From the NCBI GenBank assembly GCA_029931535.1, contig JAQPZY010001581.1:62001-126000 (forward strand): a DNA stretch of 64,000 nt. Reading direction: 5' to 3'. Position numbers and translations under genes: made by a program. This stretch comes from Margaritifera margaritifera (taxonomy: Eukaryota > Mollusca > Bivalvia > Unionida > Margaritiferidae). Below the pieces are notes generated by a model, which had not been told where the DNA came from, did no database searches, and worked only from the letters and a program-made list of their open reading frames with translations. The stretch's first letter is position 1. Each line of letters opens with the position of its first letter. Shown here piece after piece: positions 22,849-30,534 of the stretch.

Positions 22849-23193
22849 ATGGCTGATACAACGAAGACGATGTATTGGGGTGAGCCGGTGACGGAAACCT
22901 CTTATGTTCGGAGTGATAGTAATATGATGGCAGCAGCGGTCAACATTCAACCAGAAGATTTTATTTTAGATTTTGTGGATTTTCTGTTGTCGCAAGAATT
23001 TTTGCCTGAAACAACTGCCGTAGTAGTAGCACCTTCATTACCCATGGTGGATGATTTTAGAAAGAGACAGAAAGAAGAATTGGAAATTTTTTTTGCAGCA
23101 TCAGAGAGAAGCAGAAGAAGGATTTCTTCAACAAGAAGAGGAAAGAAGAAAACAAGCAGAAGAAGAAGAGAAGCAGAAATCTTTGAAGTGTGA
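22849..23193 (+). CDS. Hypothetical Polinton protein with basic tail
   Basis: 114 residues beginning MADTTKTMYWGEPVTETS. The central part has an acidic/hydrophobic helix (IQPEDFILDFVDFLLSQEF). The C-terminus is highly basic (RSRRRISSTRRGKKKTSRRR) and could bind nucleic acid or act as a nuclear signal. The start is well supported by the promoter just upstream. It is the first rightward gene and uninterrupted, unlike most others. I do not recognise its family; an early regulatory or DNA-binding role is only a guess. Confidence 0.5.
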   Translation: MADTTKTMYWGEPVTETSYVRSDSNMMAAAVNIQPEDFILDFVDFLLSQEFLPETTAVVVAPSLPMVDDFRKRQKEELEIFFAASERSRRRISSTRRGKKKTSRRRREAEIFEV

Positions 23194-23273
23194 AGGGCAG
23201 AGGAAGGCAGTGATGACAATCTAACGGTGAGTCTGCTACAAGATATTTTAGCAGAGTTAAGAATCTGAGAAAG

Positions 23274-23567
23274 ATGTATCAGACGTCTTTAACACAACCC
23301 AAGAGAAAGAGACCATCACGGGCGAAACATTCTAAACCCATCACATCATCCACGCTCACTACTACCGAGATGCCACCACCACCACCACCATTGACTACTA
23401 CTGCCACCACCACTACCAAAGCAGCAGCAGCAGTAGGAGGAGTAGGAATTGGCCGTGGAAAGGGATTGAGACAGTTAAAACTCATCATGTCCAATCCATA
23501 CGTTTTTTTAAAAAACAAAAAAACAAACACCCTAACAGTTCTTTTCAGGGCCATCTACTTTTCCTAG
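23274..23567 (+). CDS. Low-complexity basic ORF
   Basis: 97 residues starting MYQTSLTQPKRKRPSRAKHS, with a basic nuclear-signal-like start, then a Pro run, Thr-Ala repeats and a GVGIGRGKG segment. An overlapping antisense frame of similar length (23279-23554) is also open because of the simple GCC/ACC repeats. Coding status is uncertain; the sense frame has a plausible basic N-terminus. No function is recognised. Confidence 0.3.
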   Translation: MYQTSLTQPKRKRPSRAKHSKPITSSTLTTTEMPPPPPPLTTTATTTTKAAAAVGGVGIGRGKGLRQLKLIMSNPYVFLKNKKTNTLTVLFRAIYFS

Positions 23568-23769
23568 AAAAGAAATCAAATTGCCAAATGAAGTAAAACT
23601 TAAAACCCATCATTGGATTGTGTATGAGTGCGTGCGTGCATTCATACTATAAAACAAAATCAAAACCAAAACCAAAAGACACTTACTTTTTTCCTTTTTG
23701 GTATATTCTCTTTTTTAAAATCACAATGATCATTTCATAACACATTACTCAAGTTCATTTTTTCTTTCA

Positions 23770-24228
23770 CTATCTGTCTCTTTTCTTGAATTTCGTCACA
23801 TGCATCATGGGTTCTTCTTCTTCACTGTGTTCCTGTCGTCTTGACTTCTTACATTTCTTGAGGACTTGGATGGGTTCTTCTTCTGGTGCTGAAGAGCCTT
23901 CTGCCTCCTCCTCCCTCTCTTGTTTGTTCTCTTGTTTCTTAGGACATTCTGAAGACCAATGTCCGTTTTCTTGACAATGATAACAGGTATCTTTCCCTTT
24001 GTCTCTCTTTTCTTTTCCTTTACTTTGACGTTGTGGACATTCTGGAGCCCAATGTCCTTTCTCTTGACAGATATAACAAGTATCTTGACTTTTATCTCGA
24101 GAGGAGGACTAGTCCTTAGTCTTACTGGTATACTTTCCAAGGGCTCTCTCTAAATTTCTGAGAGCAACAGCCGTCTGTTGTGCTAAATCTCTGACCACAA
24201 GGGTAAGCTTTTCTGACTGCTCTTCCAT
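23770..24228 (-). pseudogene. Zinc-knuckle (CCHC) protein with in-frame TAG
   Basis: A 152-codon minus-strand frame from ATG 24228 to TAG 23770. Residues 1-39 form a helical, charged segment (LTLVVRDLAQQTAVALRNLE) and end at an in-frame TAG (codon 40). The same frame then continues with two perfect CX2CX4HX4C zinc knuckles, CYICQEKGHWAPEC and CYHCQENGHWSSEC, followed by an acidic and basic tail. Zinc knuckles bind single-stranded nucleic acid and occur in retroviral Gag and in several transposon proteins. The longer open frame across this region (23805-24140, minus) is a shifted shadow. The gene shares its upstream region with the divergent gene at 24329. One stop separates it from an intact gene: decay, sequencing error or readthrough. 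Confidence 0.75.
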
Positions 24229-24286
24229 CTTTACAGTTTGAAAATTGAATAATTAATAGTTACTCTGAGGGTAAGAAGCTCTCTCT

Positions 24287-24294
24287 CTATATAG
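24287..24294. promoter_or_regulatory. Palindromic TATA box between divergent genes
   Basis: CTATATAG reads the same on both strands. It lies 59 bases before the leftward zinc-knuckle ATG and 35-47 bases before the rightward ATGs (24329/24341). It is flanked by a CTCTC/GAGAG inverted pair. A single TATA element serving both directions is plausible. Confidence 0.5.
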
Positions 24295-24328
24295 GGGAGA
24301 GTCTGTGTAAAAGTCAATCAAATCATAG

Positions 24329-25040
24329 TTGGACATCAAGATGAAACGATCACGCCATTTCAGTGAGAAACCAGAAGAGGAAACTAAGAGGCCACGACGG
24401 CGACTTTCCGTGCCTCCTCAAACACCGCTAGCTGAAGTGCTAGCCCAAGTCCACGCCAGCGATTTCAAAGAGGACAAGAGTGAACCTGAAACCGCACCTT
24501 CCACAAGACCAAGAGAGTCTAGAACCCCTAATAAAGAAAGTCGTTCTGTTGCTCCCGAAAATTACTATCACATTCGAGAGACGCAAAAAGGGACTTCCGG
24601 AAACTTTAGAACCACGGCTTACACTTACACGGTCCGCTTTAAAGAGTTCAAGTCTGAAGTACCCCACGAGAAAACCGCAGGTTTCATTACCGATTTGTGG
24701 GATTCTTTGTTAGAAACATTGAAACGACAATGCGGCCCCCCGAGAAAGCCGCAGGTTTCATTACCGATTTGTGGGATTCTTTGTTAGAAACATTGAAATG
24801 ACAATGCGGAGCCAAAGAGGACGATCAGTTGAGACTTTCCATCCATCACGACAGTTTGACGTCTCCTGTCTGGATCGAGTTCAGTACCCCAGCATAATTA
24901 AAACTGTCTAAAGTCATGGACAAAATTGAACATATTCAACAATCCAATGACGAGTTTACCACCGATGGAAAAGCCACACTTCATATGACTCACGTTTCAC
25001 CTCCAAGAGGTAGCGGACGAAGCAGGAGGTGTCATGATTC
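24329..25040 (+). pseudogene. Conserved Polinton hypothetical, broken by 74-bp duplication
   Basis: The ORF begins MDIKMKRSRHFSEKPEEETK (or at the second ATG, 24341). It has a basic/acidic N-terminus, then a folded-looking part (IRETQKGTSGNFRTTAYTYT, FKEFKSEV), and continues after the duplication with LRLSIHHDSLTSPVWIEF and IQQSNDEFTTDGKATLHMTH. A tandem duplication of 74 bp (24667-24740 and 24741-24814) shifts the frame and ends the first ORF at 24787. The shift exactly equals the offset between the two halves. Further stops (TGA at about 24799, TAA at about 24895) lie after it. I recognise the DEFTTDG-type block as recurring in Polintons from other invertebrates, but I know no function. Confidence 0.55.
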
Positions 25041-25064
25041 GTTTTCTTTTGAAATGGGATCCTA

Positions 25065-25412
25065 ATGTCCAAGCCAAAATCAAGAAGAAAAAGAAAAAAA
25101 ACAAAATCCCCTCAAAGTCGGCCACAACAACACACCGCCACACACAAGAAAAAGAAAAGCCCCAAGAAGAAGAAAAACCCTTCCAAGAAAAAACCAACAA
25201 CAACATCTCCTGCTGCCCGAAAGAGAGGTACTGCTGCTAGGATGCGCACGTACTCCCGCAAGCCACAGTGGCCTCACCTAAAACCAAAGTCCAAGACAGA
25301 ACAGCGTGTTACAAAGTTTATTGGATCCAAACAAGAACTGACACGATTTAGTCCATTGAAAATAACCTTAACATCGAGTGATGCCTGTCATGAAGTTGGT
25401 ACGCCGTGCTGA
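25065..25412 (+). CDS. Very basic core-like DNA-binding protein
   Basis: 115 residues starting MSKPKSRRKRKKTKSPQSRP. More than a third of the first 75 residues are Lys or Arg, with KKKKSPKKKKNPSKKKP repeats like histone H1 tails or adenoviral core proteins, then KRGTAARMRTYSR. The start codon lies inside the 3' end of the previous gene, in another frame. The likely role is compaction of virion DNA (inference from composition). The C-terminal third (TKFIGSKQELTRF...) is less basic and may include read-in to degraded sequence up to TGA at 25410. Confidence 0.55.
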   Translation: MSKPKSRRKRKKTKSPQSRPQQHTATHKKKKSPKKKKNPSKKKPTTTSPAARKRGTAARMRTYSRKPQWPHLKPKSKTEQRVTKFIGSKQELTRFSPLKITLTSSDACHEVGTPC

Positions 25413-25496
25413 CCATTAGTGGAGACGTGTTCCAGTATAACAAAGAAGTGTGGCCTCCGAATGATCTCAGTTCTATTTTTGCTCCTGACACCAAAG

Positions 25497-25894
25497 ATGG
25501 CCCCAAAAAGTGCACACCACCCTAGTCGTCCCAAGAAAGGCAAAACCAAAAAAGAACTTCCACCTCGTCGGGTCAAACATTGGGATGTGTTGTCCGTCCT
25601 GACTAAATCCAATCCTCCTATGCGAAAACAACTCATCATCGATACCGTGTGTGAATGTTGTTTGAATGTGTTGAAAGGAATGGTACCTTTGTCCAAGATA
25701 CAGAAACAAAATTTAGGCAAACATCTGAACCTTCTTCGCCAAATGGTCAAAAAGAAAATACCTCTCAGTCAAAAGAAAAAATGCTGGTGCAACGAGGAGG
25801 ATTTCTACCCATGTTGATAGGCCCGTTGTTAAAAATAGCGGCTCCTTTATTAGGAACGATTGCGGGACCTCTTTTAGGAGGAGTCATGCGATAA
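25497..25894 (+). pseudogene. pX/membrane-active-type small virion protein
   Basis: Starts at MAPKSAHHPSRPKKGKTKKE; an upstream in-frame ATG at 25419 is less likely. A helical region has SNPPMRKQLIIDTVCECCLN and VLKGMVPLSKIQKQNLGKHL, followed by a Lys-rich stretch, then a hydrophobic C-terminus with LVQRGGFLPMLIGPLLKIAA and Gly-Pro-Leu-Leu repeats. This layout is characteristic of a small protein found in Polintons and adintoviruses and likened to adenovirus pX. The hydrophobic end is in another frame: a one-base shift sits at an A6 run at about 25774-25780. The natural stop is TAA at 25892-25894. Confidence 0.65.
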
Positions 25895-25958
25895 AGACGA
25901 GAAGAAAAAAGAAGATAAAAAGGACACCCTTCTCTGGAAAGACAACACACTTGTACCT

Positions 25959-26615
25959 TTGGATCATATGGAAGGACGAAAACTGACTTTAGTTCCTTAC
26001 AAACGATGGATGGAACTCCATCGCTGGTACGAACAACGAATACCTCAATTACCTCCCAATCCGAATCTCAACGAGATGTCACAGTTACAACAAGAATTAC
26101 AATCGCTCATGGATCGAAGTGATTTGTCAGAAGCAGAAAAATCGCAACGGTACGGTCAACTATTGCAACGTCTTGAACTCTTTCACCAGAAAGCTTTAGA
26201 CGAAACAGCTAAACCCGCACTGAGAGATTTCAAGACCATGACGAAAAGCGAAACTAAAACCACCAAAACAGCAGACACCGCCACGGGGATGACAGAAGAA
26301 GACGACACACGAGAAGTATTTCAAACTCCGTCTGCTCCCATCCATAGTAAGATTGCAGCTTCCTTGTTAACACCCTCTCCTACGCCTCAACGAGAAGAAA
26401 TGAAAGCTTCGGTTAAAAAGATGATGTCAATCCCTTCTTCAGCAAGAGAAAACAAGAAAGAAGGGAAGACAGAAGTGAAGACAGAAATGAAAAACGACAG
26501 CAATAAAAAAGTACCCCTTCACAACCAGCTCCTGTGGCTCTTCGGACGCGTCAAGCAGCTTCGTCCAAACCTCCCCTACCTCACGACTCCAAACGTAGAA
26601 TCGAACACTGGATGA
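25959..26615 (+). CDS. Conserved Polinton hypothetical (scaffold-like)
   Basis: 218 residues, open throughout. N-terminus MDHMEGRKLTLVPYKRWMEL, then a helical segment with LQQELQSLMDRSDLSEAEKS and YGQLLQRLELFHQKALDE. A Thr/Lys/Glu-rich region likely to be disordered follows, with FQTPSAPIHSKIAASLLTP in it. The pattern LVPY..., DLS..EK...Y...LQR.L.F is one I recognise in an uncharacterised protein that often precedes the integrase in Polintons. The last 30 residues after PLHNQLLW may be frame-shifted. A scaffold or regulatory role is possible; function unknown. Confidence 0.55.
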   Translation: MDHMEGRKLTLVPYKRWMELHRWYEQRIPQLPPNPNLNEMSQLQQELQSLMDRSDLSEAEKSQRYGQLLQRLELFHQKALDETAKPALRDFKTMTKSETKTTKTADTATGMTEEDDTREVFQTPSAPIHSKIAASLLTPSPTPQREEMKASVKKMMSIPSSARENKKEGKTEVKTEMKNDSNKKVPLHNQLLWLFGRVKQLRPNLPYLTTPNVESNTG

Positions 26616-26637
26616 CTTATTGAGCAGTAAAAATAAC

Positions 26638-27730
26638 ATGGAGACACTTTTAGCCAGCATTTACTACAATCCTGCACATGCTGCTGGTTACGGAGGAGTT
26701 CAAAAATGGCATTAGGCAGCTAAAAGCAAATTGAAAAGTGTACGTTTGCCAGAAGTATGACGATGGTTACAAGAACAATCGACGTACACGTTACACAAAC
26801 CCATTCGACGAAAACTTTCCAGAAGTCAAACCAAAGTGGCTGGCATCGATCATCAATTGCAAGCAGATTTAGCTTGTGTCTCTCATTTGGCAGCGTACAA
26901 TCGTGGTTACAAATATTTGTTTTGTGTCATTGACATGTTTTCCAAATTCGCTTGGGTCGTTCCTTTGACTTCTAAAAGCAGTGCCAAGTTAGTACGCGCT
27001 TTAAAACTGGTGTTGAAACAAAGTGGTTGTCACCGTTTACGATGGCAAACAGACAAAGGCACCGAATTTCTAAACCAAGCTTTTCAAAAAGAATTGAAAC
27101 AACGGCACATTCATTTTTTTATCACTGAAAATCCTGAAACCAAAGCCAGTGTCGTGGAACGTTTTCAAAGAACTTTGGAAGAACGCATGTGGAAATATTT
27201 TACGCATCAACACACTCTCAAGTACATCGACGTGTTGCAACGTCTGGTCAAAGCTTACAATCAATCGTACCATCGTAGCATCGTATGTGCACCCGAAGAT
27301 GTCACCCCTGAAAACGAAGTGAACGTGTTTTTGATCGATTGTTTGGTACACCTACGATTGGACAGAAGAAAGCCCTAGTGCTAAAGACGGGAGATTGGGT
27401 TCACATTGGAAAAACCAAACGCACTTTTGACAAAGGTTATTTACCTAACTGGACAACCGAATTGTTTCGTGTCACTGGACAAGTTCGTGGACGTGATCCT
27501 CCCATCTATAAATTGGAAGACATGCACGGAGAAGTGTTAAAAGGAATTTTTTACTTGCCTGAGTTACAACGAGTGACCAAATAAGAAGACGACTTGTACG
27601 ATATCGAAAGCATTCTTGAACGAAGAACACGTAAAGTGGGTAAACGTCAAGTGGAAGAAGTCAAAGTGCGTTGTAAAGGATATCCTTTTAGTTTTGATTC
27701 TTGGATTGCCACTTCCCAAGTCGGCGACTA
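26638..27730 (+). pseudogene. Polinton rve integrase with chromodomain
   Basis: DDE integrase of the retroviral type that inserts Polinton DNA. The N-terminal zinc-binding-like part (ETLLASIYYNPAHAAGYGG, 26638 onward) is interrupted by in-frame TAG (about 26713) and TGA (about 26758). The catalytic core is open: IDHQLQADLACVSHL (first D, 26866), YLFCVIDMFSKFAW, RWQTDKGTEF (second D, 27052) and SVVERFQRTLEERMW (E, 27157), about 35 residues apart as expected. A frameshift at about 27335 leads to the SH3-like part (LKTGDWVHIGKTKRTFDKGY). After an in-frame TAA (27582) comes a chromodomain (YDIESILERRTRKVG ... KGYPFSFDSWI). All three catalytic residues remain, but the gene is not expressible as one protein. 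Confidence 0.92.
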
Positions 27731-27750
27731 TAAAAGAAGAAGTAACCAAC

Positions 27751-28119
27751 ATGCCGTTCAACACAGCAGCTACCTCTCCTTCAGAGTTCCTCTCTTCAAG
27801 AATTACAAAAACAACCTTTGTGGGTGTGGTGCGGAGAACGTGTGCCTAAAATCAAATCGTATTTTTCTGCCAAATCTTTGTGGTGTTTTGTGTCATCGGA
27901 GCAGCGATTGCCAATTTGAGTTTGCAACAAGGTGACAAACAATTGTGGACCATTTTACTCAGCAGTTGCATCGGTTATCTTCTACCCAGTCCTTCCTTGA
28001 AATATAGTACGTACAGTAACAACAACCACAACTGTGCGGCCAACGCCAGTCATCCTTCTTCCAGTCCCAACAACAACAGCATCCCTCTTGTGGAACTTTT
28101 AAACATCATTCTCTTTTGA
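27751..28119 (+). pseudogene. Small membrane protein of Polinton
   Basis: One frame from ATG 27751 (MPFNTAATSPSEFLSSRITK) to TGA 28119, with one in-frame TAA at 27847. After the stop come a hydrophobic segment (IFVVFCVIGAAIANLSL) and a second one (LWTILLSSCIGYLLPSPSLK), then an Asn/Ser-rich tail. The L-W-x-x-L-L-S-S-C-x-G-Y-L-L-P-S-P block is one I associate with a small two-helix protein next to the minor capsid gene in related elements. Its role may be membrane association of the virion. Whether the first 32 codons belong to it is uncertain. Confidence 0.5.
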
Positions 28120-28162
28120 ACTCGAGTGACTCCTCGGAGACCAGAACCCTCGAACTAAGAAT

Positions 28163-29059
28163 AACCAATTTTATTTAACTTTACCCAGTGACAGTTCTAT
28201 GGATGTGTTTCCCAAAAATACCTTATGTTGTTTCACAGCCAAATTACCTCAATCCATACAATTGGATCACGAAGCTCATTGGGAAGTGGCTTTGGTAGAA
28301 ATCATTCATCCTACGCAAGCCATGAATGTGTCTGGATATCAAACAACTTTTGTCGTCGAAATCCTGAACGAACAAGTGCAAGAAGACTTGGATAAAAATG
28401 ATCCTAGCTTTTACGAATCCAAAAGACCAGCACCCACCAATCCTCAATTAAGTATCTATCACATGAGAATTCCCACAGGCTATTATTTTAGTGCTCGACA
28501 TCTGATGGACACCATTGCGGCTATTTTCACTGACCAGTTTGGCAAAGCCTTGGACAAAACTAAAAAAAGTGTCCTGATCGAGTATCATGCCATTTCTCAT
28601 CGTCTAAAAATGCATTTTTCGGACGCTAAAATATTGTCCATCACTTTTTCTCCTGAGTTGTTTGCAATGTTGGGTGGATACACAAAACTAGCTCCTACCA
28701 ACAACAACGATCGATTCTACGAGCATTTTCGCTACCCTATCGAATTGAACGAAGGACTGAATTTACTGTGTGTGTACTACGATGTGGTGGAGTACAACGT
28801 GGTGGGAAACAAAGCCGCTCAGTTACTGAGAGTCATTCCTTTCAAAGTGGATTCTGCCATCGCTGCGTACGAGAAAGGTGGAAACACGTATCACGTTCAC
28901 CGTGAATTTGTACATCCTCATTATCTTCTTGTCAGTAAATCGTATTTTGACAGTGTCAACATTAGTATAAAAGGAGATCTGGGACAAAATATTATATTCA
29001 CTAAAGGAAAAGTCACGGTGAAACAACATTTTCGAAAAAGGTTCTCCAGCGAATTGTAA
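28163..29059 (+). CDS. Minor capsid (penton-like) protein
   Basis: About 290 residues, open to TAA at 29059. From ATG 28199 the protein begins MDVFPKNTLCCFTAKLPQSI, with HWEVALVEIIHPTQAMNVS, PTGYYFSARHLMDTIAAIFT, ELFAMLGGYTKL and a C-terminal LRVIPFK ... KSYFDSVNISIKG ... KGKVTVKQHF. This is the layout of the predicted single-jelly-roll minor capsid protein of Polintons/adintoviruses. In-frame codons upstream of the ATG (QFYLTLPSDSS, 28166-28198) also belong to the family pattern, but no ATG lies before them. The true start may therefore be mutated. It is the least damaged of the virion genes here. Confidence 0.75.
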   Translation, partial: NQFYLTLPSDSSMDVFPKNTLCCFTAKLPQSIQLDHEAHWEVALVEIIHPTQAMNVSGYQTTFVVEILNEQVQEDLDKNDPSFYESKRPAPTNPQLSIYHMRIPTGYYFSARHLMDTIAAIFTDQFGKALDKTKKSVLIEYHAISHRLKMHFSDAKILSITFSPELFAMLGGYTKLAPTNNNDRFYEHFRYPIELNEGLNLLCVYYDVVEYNVVGNKAAQLLRVIPFKVDSAIAAYEKGGNTYHVHREFVHPHYLLVSKSYFDSVNISIKGDLGQNIIFTKGKVTVKQHFRKRFSSEL

Positions 29060-29065
29060 CACAAG

Positions 29066-29504
29066 ATGTATCCTGTGTACCGAGGAGTTGCACGACAACG
29101 AGGACATGGTTTAGGAGATATGTTAAAATCTGCTTTTCGGACGTTAGCCCCAATTTTGAAACCCACCGTGACTCGAGGATTGCATGCCTTAAAAGATGCC
29201 GCTTTGACGCAAGGAAAAGAATTTCTTCAAAATGTCCTCATCGACAAACAAAATCCTAAAGAAGCCTTTATGAGAGCAGGAAAAAAATGTGTTGCTGCAC
29301 ACTAGAAAAGATCTTTTGGGTCGCCGAGAGACCCCTATAAATTCGCTTCACACTTTTGGTCCTGGCATTACTTCTTCCTCAACGCTACAGCAAGGACAAG
29401 GCAGAAAGAGACGTCGAAACCCCGTCAGATCTCATAAACACGGTGTTCAGAAAAAGAATAAGAAAAGAAGAACTGTCAGAGAATTAGACGTGTTTGATTA
29501 CTGA
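29066..29504 (+). pseudogene. pVI-like small virion protein
   Basis: Starts six bases after the penton-like stop: MYPVYRGVARQRGHGLGDML, then an amphipathic helix (KSAFRTLAPILKPTVTRGLH) and further Lys-rich helices. The first frame ends at 29305. The expected basic C-terminus (GRKRRRNPVRSHKHGVQKKN, ending RELDVFDY) is in another frame, 29289-29504. The shift sits at an A7 run, about 29281-29288. The N-terminal Tyr/Arg/Gly-rich motif and amphipathic helix resemble Polinton proteins compared with adenovirus pVI (membrane lysis during entry). Assignment by pattern only. Confidence 0.62.
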
Positions 29505-29512
29505 GACAAAAA

Positions 29513-29697
29513 ATGATGCACCGAGATTCTTGCGAATGTTGCAAGTCAGAACTGGATCTGTTTGCCATGCCACCTACCATGATGACGATGCAAGAATCTC
29601 AATGGGTAGAATTTCATCCTGTGTCGTCTTTGACGACTTCAGATCCTATCGAATCTGAAATCAAAGGACAAACCGAAGATTACATCGATCTGAATAG
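29513..29697 (+). pseudogene. Major capsid protein, N-terminal piece
   Basis: Begins MMHRDSCECCKSELDLFAMP and runs through WVEFHPVSSL to EDYIDL, the conserved start of the Polinton double-jelly-roll major capsid protein. Matching sequence stops at about 29697. The open frame continues to 29827 only by reading the antisense of the protease. The rest of the capsid gene lies on the opposite strand, 31634 to 30535, because of an inversion. Confidence 0.82.
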
Positions 29698-29699
29698 CA

Positions 29700-29998
29700 A
29701 AAATACACACAATATTGTCCACACCATGGAATCTGATCCTTGTAATCTCACATTATTGAATCGAGTGGAGACAGCATTTCTTCTCATAAAGTCATTGATG
29801 TCGTCTTCCAAAGGAGGTAATCCATAAGAATCAAAATATTCCACACTGTGATCTTTGGGTAAGTACACTGCCACCCAATGGGTTCCTGTCGTCGGTATTG
29901 ATGACATAGACTTGAATGTCTTTAGGTTTGCGATGTGGATTCCAAGAAGCAGTGTAAGAACTGCGAGTCAACAGGTAATGAAGTTCCCAGGTATCCAT
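29700..29998 (-). pseudogene. Adenain-type cysteine protease, N-terminal piece
   Basis: From ATG 29998 (MDTWELHYLLTRSS) to the inversion point. The catalytic His is in THWVAVYLP (29880) and the Asp in VEYFDSYGL (about 29832). The catalytic Cys block CGQYC (codon at 29723-29721) is in a different frame from the His/Asp part; a further shift at about 29890 separates the first 40 residues. Adenain-family proteases cleave capsid precursors during virion maturation. The C-terminal part of the gene is found on the plus strand after 31622. Broken by at least two shifts and the inversion. Confidence 0.82.
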
Positions 29999-30482
29999 TT
30001 TTCTTCACAGGTAATGAAGAAGTCATCAATTCACACCTGACTTTATGCGTGAATATGTCTGTCAAGTAACTCGATGAACGGGCAGTATACGTACTCTGTT
30101 GATAGAGAGCTTCGATACGTTGGGTCTCCAGAGAAGTGTGTGGAGGTGAGGAACGATCCTGCAAGTCTTTATACCACTTTCTCAACACCTTTTCTTCTGA
30201 AATTAGAAACCATGCCTCATCCAGATACTCTTCCAATTTTTCCTCTTGACTCATCATCATACATTTGTCGTGTTGTTTCTGACTAGGATGATCGATTTGA
30301 CATCCATAACAATGTTCTCTAGTCAGGGCTGTAATTCTTCCAGCCAATTCCGTAGCAAAACAGGAGACTAAATGTTGTTCTTGTTCTGGTCATCTACATT
30401 GGATAAATCCAGTAAACTTGGTAACACTACTGTTCCGACAGCTTTTCTCATCTTCTTCACTGGCGGTTTGTGACTGTTCCAT
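29922..30482 (-). pseudogene. Cys/His Polinton hypothetical
   Basis: Frame from ATG 30482 (MEQSQTASEEDEKSCRNSSV), with an in-frame TGA at about 30392, then LAGRITALTREHCYGCQIDH and PSQKQHDKC. The CX2C followed by H-rich and Cys residues looks like a zinc site. The remainder is helical and charged. I recognise the REHCYGCQ(I/V)DHPSQ block as recurring in Polintons, without known function. It starts 53 bases after the capsid stop, and its end overlaps the protease start in another frame. The last residues after about 30040 are probably read-through. TATATA lies right at the start. Confidence 0.55.
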
Positions 30483-30534
30483 ATATAAAAAAAACCTCAT
30501 CGCTTATGTCCATAGGTTCTTAGTTGCATCTTTT

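Noticed and set aside
22947..23219. Antisense ORF with a Leu-rich hydrophobic helix
   Set aside because: The hydrophobicity comes from reading the Lys/Arg-rich AGA/AAG codons of the sense gene backwards.
23805..24140. 111-residue minus-strand ORF rich in Lys/Arg
   Set aside because: It is the shifted frame of the CCHC zinc-knuckle gene, whose true frame carries the cysteine motifs.
25080..25277. Cys/Trp/Leu-rich antisense ORF opposite the basic core protein
   Set aside because: A composition artefact of reading Lys-rich sense codons in reverse.
25065..25412. Basic ORF as a damaged polymerase N-terminus
   Set aside because: I looked for the polymerase N-terminal signature in all three frames; the similarity was too weak and the Lys-rich composition favours a core-like protein.
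26439..27764. Antisense ORFs over the integrase region
   Set aside because: They overlap clear rve integrase coding on the other strand and have no family features.
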